Shown: positions 31,886 through 41,660, counted from the stretch's first letter. The stretch: 64,000 bases of DNA from Limnephilus marmoratus (GCA_917880885.1 OU862919.1:17750001-17814000), one strand, 5' to 3'. Program-made: numbers and translations. Notes: generated from the letters alone by a model not told the origin.

Positions 31886-32278
31886 TATTATACTTGTGTA
31901 ATTGTGTGGCGATTTGAGATGTTAATTTTAATTTTGCAATTTAAATAATGTCGTGCCACAGAATTTGTCGGTAATTTTCTCGGAAATAAATTCATAAATA
32001 ATTGATACACGTATAAACTGTAAATGAACCGACACGTGTTCACGTTTTTCCTTGAATATTGAATGACGAAGTCCCTTGAACAAGTTGGTAGGTATATTCT
32101 GTTCGCTTAGTTATTTTAAAATTTTGCGTTTTTTTCAACGAACCAATATGAAATAATTAAAAGCATTATATTTTTGGACGGATCCGGAAATTACGAAGGA
32201 TTTGAAATATCTTTTCAAAGAAGCACTTAACTAGACGTTTTTGTTATGTTAGCAGTCGTGACCCTACCATTGGTCTCC
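31886..32278. other. Nothing recognised
   Basis: No supported feature. Confidence 0.4.
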
Positions 32279-32623
32279 TGACAGTTGGCCCCCCGAAATT
32301 ATAATTATCACAAAATGATAATTTTGTGTTTAATTTTTACTAATATCATACACAAAATTAATTTCAATAATACCTCTAATTTATTATAAATTGGAGTAGA
32401 TATCAATTGAATGTATTGAGCCTGTCAATTTTTTACTTATTTAAATGAAAGTATGTTTAATAGTTTTGTTATTCGGCGGTACTAGTATATATTATCATCT
32501 ATGCACTCCCCTTCGGGATCACTTAGTTATATTTTGTGTGAGTAGCACCTAAATTTTCCCTAAACCGACTGTGTATTATATATAATTATGCCGGGAGGAC
32601 AACTGTAGGGGGATTAACTGTCA
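32279..32623. mobile_element. Non-autonomous TIR element T1, copy 1
   Basis: Begins TGACAGTTGGCCCCCCGAAA and ends inverse TGACAGTTAATCCCCC. Shares with 44402-44822 the ordered blocks TTATTCGGCGGTAC, CCTTCGGGATCACTTAGTT, TTTTCCCTAAACCGACTG and TATATAATTATGCCGGGAGGA. Non-coding. Superfamily unassigned. Confidence 0.65.
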
Positions 32624-32904
32624 TGGAATCGTTAGCAGTACATTCTCAAAAGGAACAATAAATTGTACTAATGACGTCCAGTGCAATAAACACCGGGGAT
32701 AAAACTAAAATAAGTTTCAAATATCAGTCATGTTTCTTTTTTATTTCGTTCTAATTTTAAACTACCCCTAAAAGTTGGGATTTCGAAAAAAGTTATTAAC
32801 TTTTTTTACTTATGCTATCATGTAGAATCACCTCCCGAAGTTAATGCACTTTACCCCCGGACACCTGTATATATTGGTATCTAAGCTCTGGAGTTATGAA
32901 ATTA

Positions 32905-33229
32905 TTATCCCAATTTGGGAGGCGGGAATGGGTACCGCCGCCCCGGGAACCTTTATTGGATAACCAACACCTCTGCCACAGGTCACCCCAAGTGGTTCGC
33001 TACGTTTGGTGATTTAGCAGGGGTGTCCGGGTCCATGGGGTGAGGTTTGTCTTGGTCTTGGAGGCGGATGACCTGGACACACTGAACCCCATATTCCTAC
33101 CCACCCCTTAAACCCTCTCCTTCCTTTCCTTTAAAAAACCCTCCACACAGCATCCCCAAAGATGACATAGGCCCTGAGGGAAATTATTTTCCTCTGGGCC
33201 TCCTGTGTGGAGCTCATGTAAAACAAAAA
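32905..33229 (+). mobile_element. SINE-like family B, copy 3
   Basis: A clean copy: 5' AATTTGGGAGGCGGGAATGG, GGTACCGCCGCCCCGGGAAC, CACCCCAAGTGGTTCGC, then the 3' tail. The tail has nested inverted repeats CTCCACACAG/CTGTGTGGAG and GGCCCTGAGG/CCTCTGGGCC, then a short A-rich end. The tail is that of LINE-A, but the body is unrelated to LINE-A coding sequence. Confidence 0.7.
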
Positions 33230-33473
33230 ATATACATCATACGTTTTCTGTCCCTAACAAATTAGAGTTATTGCAAACGTCAGAAGAAAAGCAAAACAAA
33301 CGGTTACCGTGGAAAAGATGTTGGCGTCGTAGTTAATAATATCTATCTCTAAAAATGAATCCGAACGATTGCACCAAATTGGATAATTATTTTTTTTGTA
33401 TAAGTCTCCTGGTGAGGGAAATTTGTATAAAAAATTGCAATAGTAGGCACGCGAGCAGTTTGAAAACTGAATG

Positions 33474-33846
33474 TACCGGGAATTAATTATTATTTTTTTA
33501 ATTTATAAACTAACGTTTAGACAAGATTTTTATGCATAGCACAAAGGGTAACAATTATTATAAGCAATAATTAAATTTAAATAAAAAATAAAGTTGGTTG
33601 TTTTCAGGTGGAAAAAATATAATAAGCAGTAATTGTTGAATGAAACACTAGTATATATTGAATTATTTGGCGGGTATTTGATAAGCCGCCATAGCTCAGT
33701 GGTCAGAGCATCCGACCGGCAATCAGAAGGACACGGGTTCAAGTCCCGTTGGCGGCAAGTATCTTTTCTCGGAAGATTTTTCAATGTAAATGAGTGTTTC
33801 AGGCTGACAATTATTGCTTATAATAATTGTTACCGGGAATTAATTA
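33474..33846. mobile_element. Second-type tRNA-bearing insertion (Ala-like)
   Basis: Direct repeats TACCGGGAATTAATTA (33474-33489, 33831-33846) mark a 16-bp target duplication. The 341-bp insert has a perfect 22-bp inverted repeat (33551-33572 and 33809-33830, beginning ACAATTATTATAAGC). A weaker third copy of that arm lies at about 33616-33650. A complete tRNA-like gene sits inside, not at the head. The design parallels the 415-bp tRNA-Thr-like family although the sequences are unrelated. Confidence 0.7.
33685..33756 (+). tRNA. tRNA-Ala(GGC)-like gene
   Basis: A 72-nt cloverleaf: acceptor GCCGCCA/TGGCGGC perfect, D stem GCTC/GAGC, anticodon stem TCCGA/TCAGA (one C-A mismatch), loop CCGGCAA, T stem ACGGG/CCCGT perfect with loop TTCAAGT. 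The anticodon would be GGC (alanine, at 33718-33720). Residue 33 is C rather than U, and GGC is not a usual eukaryotic alanine anticodon. So a tRNA-derived, mobile pol III module is more likely than a housekeeping tRNA. TTTT at 33763-33766 could terminate transcription. Confidence 0.5.
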
Positions 33847-33955
33847 GGGTGTCAGGGAGGGGGAAGGAGGGGGGAGGGAAGGGAGGAGGGAAGGGGGGAA
33901 GGCGGAGTGGGAACGCCCTAATACCATGCGAGCGAAGCCGCGGGGAAAAAGCTAG

Positions 33956-34277
33956 TATGTATATATTTTAATCGTAGGGGTTTAAAAATAAATCTTTAGT
34001 AGTTCGTAGTTTCTCTTTTAGCAGCCTGCACAAAGAACCTTGTATAGCTGGTATATTTTTCAACCTGTTACCCACACCCTTATATTTCAATATAATGGTC
34101 TTTGTACTCGTAGGTTTATTATACCTGTAATGTGCTATTTATAATAAAGACAGGTGTGGTTTTGTGAAATTAAAAATGGTTGTCAGATCTATTGTGAAAG
34201 GCTGCGTTCATAATTCACAATGATGTATAAATATCTCTCCTCGACACGCGAGACTCCATTTGTAAAACATCTGAAGG
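33956..34277. other. Nothing recognised
   Basis: Short unique-looking segment between the Helitron and the tRNA array. Confidence 0.4.
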
Positions 34278-34594
34278 CAAATTCTTTTATTTAATTAAAT
34301 GAAGACAATATTAGCGAAACTCAATCGAAATTTGAGATTTTACTCATAAAGTTTAAAAAATTAATAATAATATATTCATCCTAGACTTGCAGAAAAAGTC
34401 AATAGATGTCGCGTATTACAAATAAAATGGATAAAAATTTATCCAGACACTATCTAGATTGCATTTAGTTCGAGTTGAATCTTGTAATCATATATAAAGA
34501 TAGCAGCCAATAATATGTGCGGTAAGTAAGTGAAGATAATGTTGGTAGTTCTTAGTCGAAGTATGATACAGTTAAAAGTGACCGAATTAATATG

Positions 34595-34666
34595 GGCTCC
34601 GTAGCTTAATCGGTAGAGCTGTTTCCATGTAAGAAAAGGGTTCTGGGTTCGAGTCCCAGCGGAGCC
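34595..34666 (+). tRNA. tRNA-Thr(UGU)-like gene, array unit 1
   Basis: Acceptor GGCTCCG/CGGAGCC is now fully paired (the copy at 958 has a G-T). D arm, T arm (CTGGG/CCCAG), A box TAGCTTAATCGG and B box GGTTCGAGTCC are intact. Anticodon loop CATGTAA, A33. Terminators TTTT at 34673-34676 and TTTTT at 34681-34685. Possibly transcribed; decoding function doubtful because of A33 and the weak anticodon stem. Confidence 0.55.
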
Positions 34667-35009
34667 AATATCTTTTCTGATTTTTCTGTCTCCAAATTTC
34701 GATTGAGTTTCGCTAATATTGTCTTCATTTAATTAAATATTATAATTTGAGATTTTACTCATAAAGTTTAAAAAATTAATAATAATATATTCATCCTAGA
34801 CTTGCAGAAAAAGTCAATAGATGTCGCGTATTACAAATAAAATGGATAAAAATTTATCCAGACACTATCTAGATTGCATTTAGTTCGAGTTGAATCTTGT
34901 AATCATATATAAAGATAGCAGCCAATAATATGTGCGGTAAGTAAGTGAAGATAATGTTGGTAGTTCTTAGTCGAAGTATGATACAGTTAAAAGTGACCGA
35001 ATTAATATG

Positions 35010-35081
35010 GGCTCCGTAGCTTAATCGGTAGAGCTGTTTCCATGTAAGAAAAGGGTTCTGGGTTCGAGTCCCAGCGGAGCC
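35010..35081 (+). tRNA. tRNA-Thr(UGU)-like gene, array unit 2
   Basis: Identical by eye to the unit-1 gene, 415 bp downstream, with the same downstream T-runs. Confidence 0.55.
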
Positions 35082-35424
35082 AATATCTTTTCTGATTTTT
35101 CTGTCTCCAAATTTCGATTGAGTTTCGCTAATATTGTCTTCATTTAATTAAATATTATAATTTGAGATTTTACTCATAAAGTTTAAAAAATTAATAATAA
35201 TATATTCATCCTAGACTTGCAGAAAAAGTCAATAGATGTCGCGTATTACAAATAAAATGGATAAAAATTTATCCAGACACTATCTAGATTGCATTTAGTT
35301 CGAGTTGAATCTTGTAATCATATATAAAGATAGCAGCCAATAATATGTGCGGTAAGTAAGTGAAGATAATGTTGGTAGTTCTTAGTCGAAGTATGATACA
35401 GTTAAAAGTGACCGAATTAATATG

Positions 35425-35496
35425 GGCTCCGTAGCTTAATCGGTAGAGCTGTTTCCATGTAAGAAAAGGGTTCTGGGTTCGAGTCCCAGCGGAGCC
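35425..35496 (+). tRNA. tRNA-Thr(UGU)-like gene, array unit 3
   Basis: Identical by eye to units 1 and 2. Last full unit before the partial repeat and the 13-bp duplication. Confidence 0.55.
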
Positions 35497-35823
35497 AATA
35501 TCTTTTCTGATTTTTCTGTCTCCAAATTTCGATTGAGTTTCGCTAATATTGTCTTCATTTAATTAAATATTATAATTTGAGATTTTACTCATAAAGTTTA
35601 AAAAATTAATAATAACAAATTCTTTTATCTTTAATCAGAATGACATGTTTGACGAACAATGAGAACTCACTCTTACAGAATTGACAAGGTCTCAAAGAAG
35701 TTGTTCTTTCTACGTTTTCTTGATATGAATTCTGGAACATGATATACTATGGTTTTGTGTTTATTTTTACGATAAATAAAAGATTATTAATAGACATATC
35801 CTATGTTTACATATATCGCAGTG

Positions 35824-35977
35824 CGGTCCGTGTTTTTTCAGTTCGATAAGATTGAAAAATGTGACGTTATTGACGTTGTTGTAGATGAAAATGATTTTTT
35901 TTTTCAAAATTTCAACTTTTGAATCCTTAATGTCGTATTATTCAATCTTAGCAGCTCACTGAAAACTCACGGACCGT
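35824..35977. mobile_element. Small TIR/MITE element
   Basis: TIRs: left CGGTCCGTGTTTTTTCAG (from 35824), right inverse ACGGTCCGTGAGTTTTCAG (to 35977). Inverted similarity extends to about 35 bp (GATAAGATTGAA against GCTAAGATTGAA). The right end matches 1690-1722. Non-coding, 154 bp. Confidence 0.6.
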
Positions 35978-36117
35978 CACTCTCGATTATATCCTACCAG
36001 CAGACCCGGCCACACGTTGCTGTGGCTTACCCAACCTTTATAACCAACGCCATCTGTTAGTTTGCATACATATCAAATACATACCTCCCGCTTGCTAGCT
36101 GCCCACTGCCCGCTGCC
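35978..36117 (-). repeat. Possible Helitron 3' end remnant
   Basis: CCAGCAGACCCGGCCACACG followed by TTGCTGTGGC resembles a reversed Helitron terminus (hairpin GCCACA...TGTGGC), but the CTAG end is changed. Low certainty. Confidence 0.3.
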
Positions 36118-36465
36118 TTTTTTTTTTTTTTACATGAAGCCCACACAGGCCCTGAGGAAAATAATTTCCCTCAGGGCCTATGTCATCTTTGGAGATGCTG
36201 TGTGGAGGGTTTTTTTAAGGAAAGGAAGGAGAGGAGAATTCTGGAAAGGAAAAGGGTTTAAGCGGTGGGTAGGAATCTGGGATTCAGTATGTCCTGGTCA
36301 TCCGCCTCCAAGACCTAGACAAACCTCACCCCATGAACACGGGCACCCCTGCTAAATCACCAAACGTAGCGAACCACTTGGGGTGACCTATGGCAGAGGT
36401 GTTGGTTATCTAATAAAGGTTCCCGGGGCGGCGGTACCCATTCCCGCTTCCCAAATTGCCCTCCC
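36118..36465 (-). mobile_element. SINE-like family B, copy 4
   Basis: Begins with a T-run (36119-36131, the A tail on the minus strand). The inverse of the common 3' tail (GGCCCTGAGGAAAATAATTT, CTCAGGGCC, GATGCTGTGTGGAGGG) follows. It ends in GTTCCCGGGGCGGCGGTACC near 36440. Internal deletion around 36290 relative to the longer copy at 62360-63053. Confidence 0.65.
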
Positions 36466-36704
36466 GCCTGAATTGAATATTTGAACTTCTCGACTTTTCT
36501 CTACTACGATATGCATGTATTATAAACTTAAACATTCCTCTTGAATCACTCTCTCTATTGGTGAAAGCCGCATGAAATCCCGTTTCGTGGTTTATAAGAT
36601 CTAAGCGCACATACAGCGGGAGCGACTTCATTTTATACTATGTAAAGATATTCTCCTTTTTAAATAATAGCATTCCGGAAAACGCTCAAAAAATTAAAAA
36701 TTTC

Positions 36705-37030
36705 AATTTTAATACGGATGCATATAAACTGCTTATAGTATTAAAGAGCCATTAAATGTTCCTACATTCGATAGTTTTGCCATATTTTGTATTCATAAAA
36801 AAATTATAAGAAATCGGTAAATTTATGAAGCGTGAATTCTGTGTATTATTTACATTAAATTGCCGGTCGTGCTATCTATTTGGAGCAATATTAAATAGAC
36901 TTCTGTTGTCTGTTGTCTGTGGCGTCGTTAATAATCAAATACCTATATAAATTTTAATTCGAACGCGCATATTTTAATATGAACGATCAGTGATTGGTTA
37001 CAATAAATATTTCAATAATTTCGAGTGTTA
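36705..37030 (+). repeat. Unclassified interspersed repeat U2, copy 1
   Basis: Aligns by eye with 41335-41660 in the same orientation: TATAAACTGCTTATAGTATT / TATAAAATGCTTACAGTATT, ATCGGTAAATTTATGAA, TTATTTAC.TTAAA, CGTTAATAATCAAATA and ATTCGAAC.TGC blocks in order. No TIRs or frames seen. Copies are well diverged. Confidence 0.55.
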
Positions 37031-37153
37031 TCTATCACCATTACATGACCTTCCTGTGTGTTGTTATATATATTATTATTAGTATACAACTATACATTCT
37101 ATTCTTCAACTAGATCGACCCCCATCCTACCCTCTCCCTATTTCCATTTAAAC

Positions 37154-37958
37154 AATAGGCCACTTGCATCACATTTTTTTTTAATTTTCAGGTTTAGACA
37201 AATATTCTAAGACATTCTGTATTTTTTTTAATCATATTTTTGATACCCTGGGGATTTTTTGAAAATTTCAATCCGAAAAATCAGACCGTTTTTTATAAAC
37301 CGGAAAGACGGGACATAATTTTATAGGTGCGAAAAACGATAATTAATTAGCCGAAAATCATTTTTAAAAAAAGAACGTTTTCCACTCTAATGGCACAGGA
37401 GAATAACGAGGCATACCAAAAATATTACATCTCATAAATATTTTTTTCCTTGGTCAATCTTATTGATCATAAATCATTATAATGTGCAACGTATATATTA
37501 CTAAATCCAATGTAATATACTTGTACTTGCAAATTATAATAATAATAAGAATATTATAAAATTTGATTTTGTTAAAGTCAGCACCATAACCATTATACCT
37601 CTAAAACACGTACCGACTTCTAAAATGTACGGGGTTCTCTTCAGAACATCTGTCAAAAAGTCAAACCAAATGATAAGTTCGCAGAGATCAAACAATAATC
37701 TAGTGAACGAATTAAAAAAAATCGCCTGAAATCAAAGTGATGCCATATAAAAAAATAAATCAGTGTGGAATTTTACAAAATTAATAGGAACATTTTCGGA
37801 GACGGGACATTTTCATGTAGTGACGTCACGAGCCCAAATAATGGATTTATTTATTTAAAAATAAAAAAAAACTGTCAATTTCTAAAAAAATCTTAATAAA
37901 AAGATCTATCCACACGATTTTTTCCAAGTCGTTATGAATTCAATGCAAGTGGCCTATT
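37154..37958. mobile_element. TIR element T2 (805 bp)
   Basis: Perfect 16-bp inverted termini AATAGGCCACTTGCAT (37154-37169 and 37943-37958). Interior is AT-rich without a transposase frame, so non-autonomous. No clear target duplication. Superfamily not assigned. Confidence 0.65.
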
Positions 37959-38639
37959 ATGTATCATCTTTCAAATCAATTAATTGACTTACACATTATA
38001 ATACCCACGTGGATCTGGTCTTTAAATGGAACAATTAATGAAACCTTGATATTTTTATGCTCCAATTCAATGTAAACTGTTGGTCTCTCAAATAAAGTAA
38101 AGTAAGCTAATTCAGATAGGAAGTAGTAATGGTCATAAAATGTGTTAATATTTTCAATTATTATATTTCGTGAAATAGTAATTGCATTTATTCATTCAGA
38201 TTATCTTGAAAGTGTTTTTATAAGAAGAAGCTGTAGCACATTCAATAGATTATGCCCAAATATCGATGTGTTTAACACTAACCTTTATTAATTCACAGCA
38301 TTCATTAAAAAAATAACACTCGATCGAATACCAAATGTTTAACTAAAAAAATATTGTTTCATTGATTTCTTTCACCACATTTTCTTTTTTACTTTCAGCA
38401 GTTCGAATTTAAATAAAATCACTTCCAGAAAGATATTATTGATATCCATTAAAATTTAAATGCGAACCTTCGAATATTTTCACCAAACACTTTTTGTGGA
38501 TTTAAATAAGAAGATGCACTTTCTCAGAATTGTTTATATCAAGTATAGGTGTTGTTGTATATTTTTGTATTATGGTTCTAAATTTCAATTTGTCGTTATT
38601 TTATTGGTTAATGAAATACATATTCATAACTGTCATATA
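37959..38639. other. Nothing recognised
   Basis: AT-rich. The frame at 38460-38642 has no motif. Confidence 0.4.
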
Positions 38640-39295
38640 TGAATTGATAAATGTTTGTTCTTCGTAATGCGAGATCATATACTAATGGAATTGCAATAAG
38701 AAGAACATATGAAGCACTTGTTCGCAGCATCCTGGAATACAGCTCCATTATTTGGGCACTCTCTGAACAAAACCATATCCTAGAAATAGAAAAAGTACAC
38801 AAAAGGTTTATGCGTTACCTGTATATGAGGGAATATATATACTACCCATTCCTGTATCCATCGTTGTTCTTAACAGGAATGCTCGATCTTAATACCTTGG
38901 AAGTCCGCCGAAAAATATTTTTGGGGAAACATTTTTTTAAGCTGATCTCCGGTACTGTACTGAATCCACCTATGTTGAAGGAGATTAACCTATATGTCCC
39001 TAACGCGTATACTCGTGGGAGATCCCACACACTTTTTTATGCTCCGAAAGCGAGAACTTCTTTCTTTCAGAATGCCCCATTAAATAGAGCAATTCAACTG
39101 CTTAACGATTCTGTATTGAGCATTGACATCTTCAATGTCACCTATAGAGAGTTCAGTAACTTTCTTTTGACATACGTCTCAACATAGTGAAACTGCCCCC
39201 TTGGCCTTTTTTTTCTCTTATATTTTGTAATCTTTTCCGTAAAAATTTGGTGTATAACTATTTTATGGAGAACCTGAAAAAATAAATAAATAAAT
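38640..39295 (+). mobile_element. LINE-D, 5'-truncated
   Basis: Starts in the RT thumb and ends with AATAAATAAATAAATTATAA (about 39281-39302) after a short 3'UTR. The (AAAT)-type tail and the protein place it near LINE-B and LINE-C. Confidence 0.7.
38651..39187 (+). CDS. LINE-D ORF2 C-terminal fragment
   Basis: 178 residues with RTYEALVRSILEYSSIIWAL, corresponding to the LxxLYxxLVRSxLEYxS thumb block of LINE-B. IEKVHKRFMRYLYMR, TLEVRRKIFLGKHFFKLISG and PLNRAIQLLNDSVLSIDIF follow, all in the usual order of Jockey/CR1-side LINE C-termini. Open throughout but lacks every catalytic region. Confidence 0.7.
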   Translation: MFVLRNARSYTNGIAIRRTYEALVRSILEYSSIIWALSEQNHILEIEKVHKRFMRYLYMREYIYYPFLYPSLFLTGMLDLNTLEVRRKIFLGKHFFKLISGTVLNPPMLKEINLYVPNAYTRGRSHTLFYAPKARTSFFQNAPLNRAIQLLNDSVLSIDIFNVTYREFSNFLLTYVST

Positions 39296-39300
39296 TATAA

Positions 39301-40327
39301 ATAAAGACTGTTCATAACGCTATAAATTAAAAAAAAAATTTTAAACAAACATAATTCTTGACAATCGAAATGAAGATCTGCAGAGTCCGCCCAAAACAAA
39401 ACGATCGAATACTCCTCTAGGAAGTTAAACCCTTATTTAATGTTTTTACTTTTTACATTTCTTTTCTAAAAACCTGTCTTACGAGTATCCCTCCAAATAT
39501 CGATTATTTCAATTGACTTAGTCTTGTTCAAATCGGCACGAATGAAAACATAGCAAATGACACCCCACTTGACCTAGTTTATAAATATGTATTTTTCAAA
39601 AATTTCCCCCCCCCCCTGTTCTACCACTTTTTTGGGTGGACTCTGTAGAACTTCATTTATACTGCCAAGAAGAATAAATTTAAGACCAAAGTTTCATGAA
39701 TGCACAAATTTTGTCATTTTGTACATTTTGATACAATTGAGTTCGGGGTGCTTTTCGAGCGTGTTGTAAAGCTTTATAATCGGAAAGTTTAAAATATTTT
39801 GTATGATCATAATACTGGTAGTACCCAAATGAAACCGATTTCCACTCGAAAATAAAATAGGAATATGTATATGAAAGTAAATGCACCTCAGCGTTTCCAT
39901 TATTACAAAAAATACGTCGATGATTACATTCTCCGTATCGAAATATGAAAATTTCCAGTGGAGGTTGTTTTTTATTGAAAGTAACCCGAACCCGCCTTAT
40001 CGCCACAGCCTGTTACGCTCGCGGGAAAATACATTTTTGCATCCTTATCCATTATTCATGGGGTTTAATACGAAATGTAGAGGTGCGTGTCAGAATTCAT
40101 TTACTGCATGCAATATTCAAATTAATTCAAGAACTTTGATAAAAGCTCATGTATGGTGAGAATTTAACAATTCAACGGGCTTTTAATATTACAGGAAGAT
40201 CGTAGCTCTACCTGGGATTAATATAAATGATTAAAAATGAAACAGTAACTTAATTAATATACACTTATTGCCGACAATGCTTCGCTACTATCTCAGATCT
40301 TTAGGGTGGAATAATACAATTAAAATC
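39301..40327. other. Nothing recognised
   Basis: A run of 12 C lies at 39606-39617. Overlapping frames at 39680-40159 have no domain. Confidence 0.45.
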
Positions 40328-41092
40328 TATACATGTGTGTACCAGGACATAAAGGTATTGAGGGCAACGAGCGGGCTGACGAACTAGCAAGGAAAGGGGC
40401 GAAAGCACCACTTCCTGGATCCGAGCCAGCTGTAGGAGTAGCAGCTTGCCACACCAAATTACACATTGAGAGGTGGGTCAAATCCCAGCACTGGAAGGAA
40501 TGGGAGAGGGCACCCGAATGAGACAATCCAAAGTACTCATAAACGGACCCGACCCCAGACGGACCAGGAAACTACTCGATATGGACAGAAACTCGCTGAG
40601 GGAACTGGTAGGCCTACTAACGGGACACTGCCATCTCAGGAGACATGTGCAGCTATTGGGAGTGGAAAGCACCAATAGATGTAGAAAATGTGAAGAGGAT
40701 GAAGAGACTCCAATTCACTTATTTATTTATTAATTTTCGGGAAATCGACAGTTTATATTTATTTCAGTTTGTACATAGTATTAAATAGCCAAAATAAAAC
40801 CAATTACGGATTTCCTCCTTGTGGCTTTACTTCTACTGAGACAGCATAGTGCCAATGTCCTGCCCTGGTGGGAACTAGGCTCAAATACCTGGGGAGACAT
40901 GTTGTAGAACCAGAAGACATAGCCACATATCCAATGACAACTCTGGTAAACTTTATTAAAGGGACTGGGTTATTGTTAAAGGAGTGAGGTAAAATGGGAG
41001 AAAGTACAATGGGCCCATGGCCTAAGTACTCACGGGTACTAATGGTAAACCGTCTCCGCTTTTAAAAAAAATAAAAATATATATACATGTGT
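40328..41092 (+). mobile_element. LINE-E (I-side, RNase H) 3' fragment, copy 1
   Basis: Direct repeats TATACATGTGT at 40328-40338 and 41082-41092 flank a 5'-truncated copy ending in an A-rich tail (41064-41080). The remaining coding text starts at the last RNase H block (PGHKGIEGNERADELARKGA) and matches 55190-54702 on the other strand. A 126-bp unrelated A/T-rich segment (40723-40848), itself like a truncated LINE tail, interrupts it just before the zinc motif. Confidence 0.75.
40333..40733 (+). pseudogene. LINE-E RNase H/C-terminal remnant
   Basis: Frame 40333-40521 gives VPGHKGIEGNERADELARKG and KLHIERWVKSQHWKEWERAP. A frameshift then continues as SKVLINGPDPRRTRKLLDMD, LVGLLTGHCHLRRHVQLLG and CRKCEEDEETPIHL. 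Compared with the 353-residue frame at 54702-55763 it differs by a handful of residues. Confidence 0.75.
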
Positions 41093-41334
41093 TTTATGAT
41101 GGAGTTTACAGTGGGGTACAAAAAAACTAACTGAGTCCCAGGGGAGGAAGCAGGTAGAGGAGTAGGACGTGAGTGCTCTTTATCAATGGGGATCAACTTT
41201 ATTTTCGAGCTTTTATTACGGTTGATTTTGGCCACTAGCGCGTTCCGCTATATGATCAATTTCAGCCGTGAGCGCTGGGAAAATTTTAAGAGCTAGGTTT
41301 GGAAACTTCGCTCCATTTTTCAAAAAAATTATAC
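41093..41334. other. Nothing recognised
   Basis: Includes AAGAGCTAGG...AAATTTTAAG; no supported feature. Confidence 0.35.
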
Positions 41335-41660
41335 CTCAAAATTTTAATATGGAGTCATATAAAATGCTTACAGTATTAGAGTCATTAAATACACATTTGA
41401 TTGTTTTAAACCATATTTTTAGGATTCATGAAAAAAATATTAAAAAATCGGTAAATTTATGAACGCATGAATTCCGCTCTATTATTTACTTTAAAATTGT
41501 TGCTCGTGGTACCTATTTAGAGCATTATTAAATATTATGACTTCTATGTATTGTCAATGGCCTAGTTAATAATCAAATATATAATATTAAATTCGAACAT
41601 GCCTTTTTATTTGTAAACAGACGATCGGTGATTTTTAAGAATAAATGATTCAATAATTAC
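41335..41660 (+). repeat. Unclassified interspersed repeat U2, copy 2
   Basis: Partner of 36705-37030; see shared blocks there. Best-conserved segment is ATCGGTAAATTTATGAA at about 41446. Confidence 0.55.

Larger units (their letters stand above)
33345..33955 (+). mobile_element. Helitron H5 carrying a nested tRNA-bearing insertion
   Basis: 5' TCTCTAAAAATGAATCCGAA, then GATTGCACCAAATTGGATAA as in H1. 3' end CGAGCGAAGCCGCGGGGAAA, AAGCTAG, T (33928-33956), with hairpin-forming GC-rich block and CTAG. A purine-rich tract lies at 33850-33910. The 357-bp segment 33490-33846 is an insertion with its own 16-bp duplication. Confidence 0.7.
34332..35576 (+). repeat. Tandem repeat, 415 bp x 3
   Basis: Start points of the TTGAGATTTTACTC word at 34332, 34747, 35162 and 35577 give a constant spacing of 415. 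I saw no differences between the three units, so amplification is recent or homogenised. The unit length equals the 414-bp spacing in the copy at 28-1159. Confidence 0.85.
34278..35628 (+). mobile_element. Tandem tRNA-bearing element, three 415-bp units
   Basis: The 13-bp direct repeat CAAATTCTTTTAT lies at 34278-34290 and 35616-35628. Between them the insert opens with a 40-bp stub (34291-34330) that is the inverse of a segment present in every unit. Three units of exactly 415 bp follow (34332-34746, 34747-35161, 35162-35576), apparently identical, and a partial unit of about 39 bp closes it. Each unit contains one tRNA-like gene. Each also has a GGATAAA/TTTATCC hairpin word and a TCATTTAATTAAAT block. 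Because the duplication encloses the whole array, it seems to have inserted as an array or to have expanded after insertion. Confidence 0.8.

Noticed and set aside
33633..33971. 112-residue frame containing RHSSVVRASDRQSEGHGFKS
   Set aside because: This peptide is a translation of the tRNA-Ala-like gene, a well-known artefact.
34332..35576. Hammerhead ribozyme within the 415-bp unit
   Set aside because: I looked for CTGATGA followed by a stem and GAAA on both strands and did not find it; CTGATTTTTC near the tRNA end does not fit.
34278..35628. CRISPR array or ordinary tRNA cluster
   Set aside because: Units are 415 bp with no spacers; a plain tRNA cluster would not carry identical flanks, an inverted stub and a single enclosing duplication.
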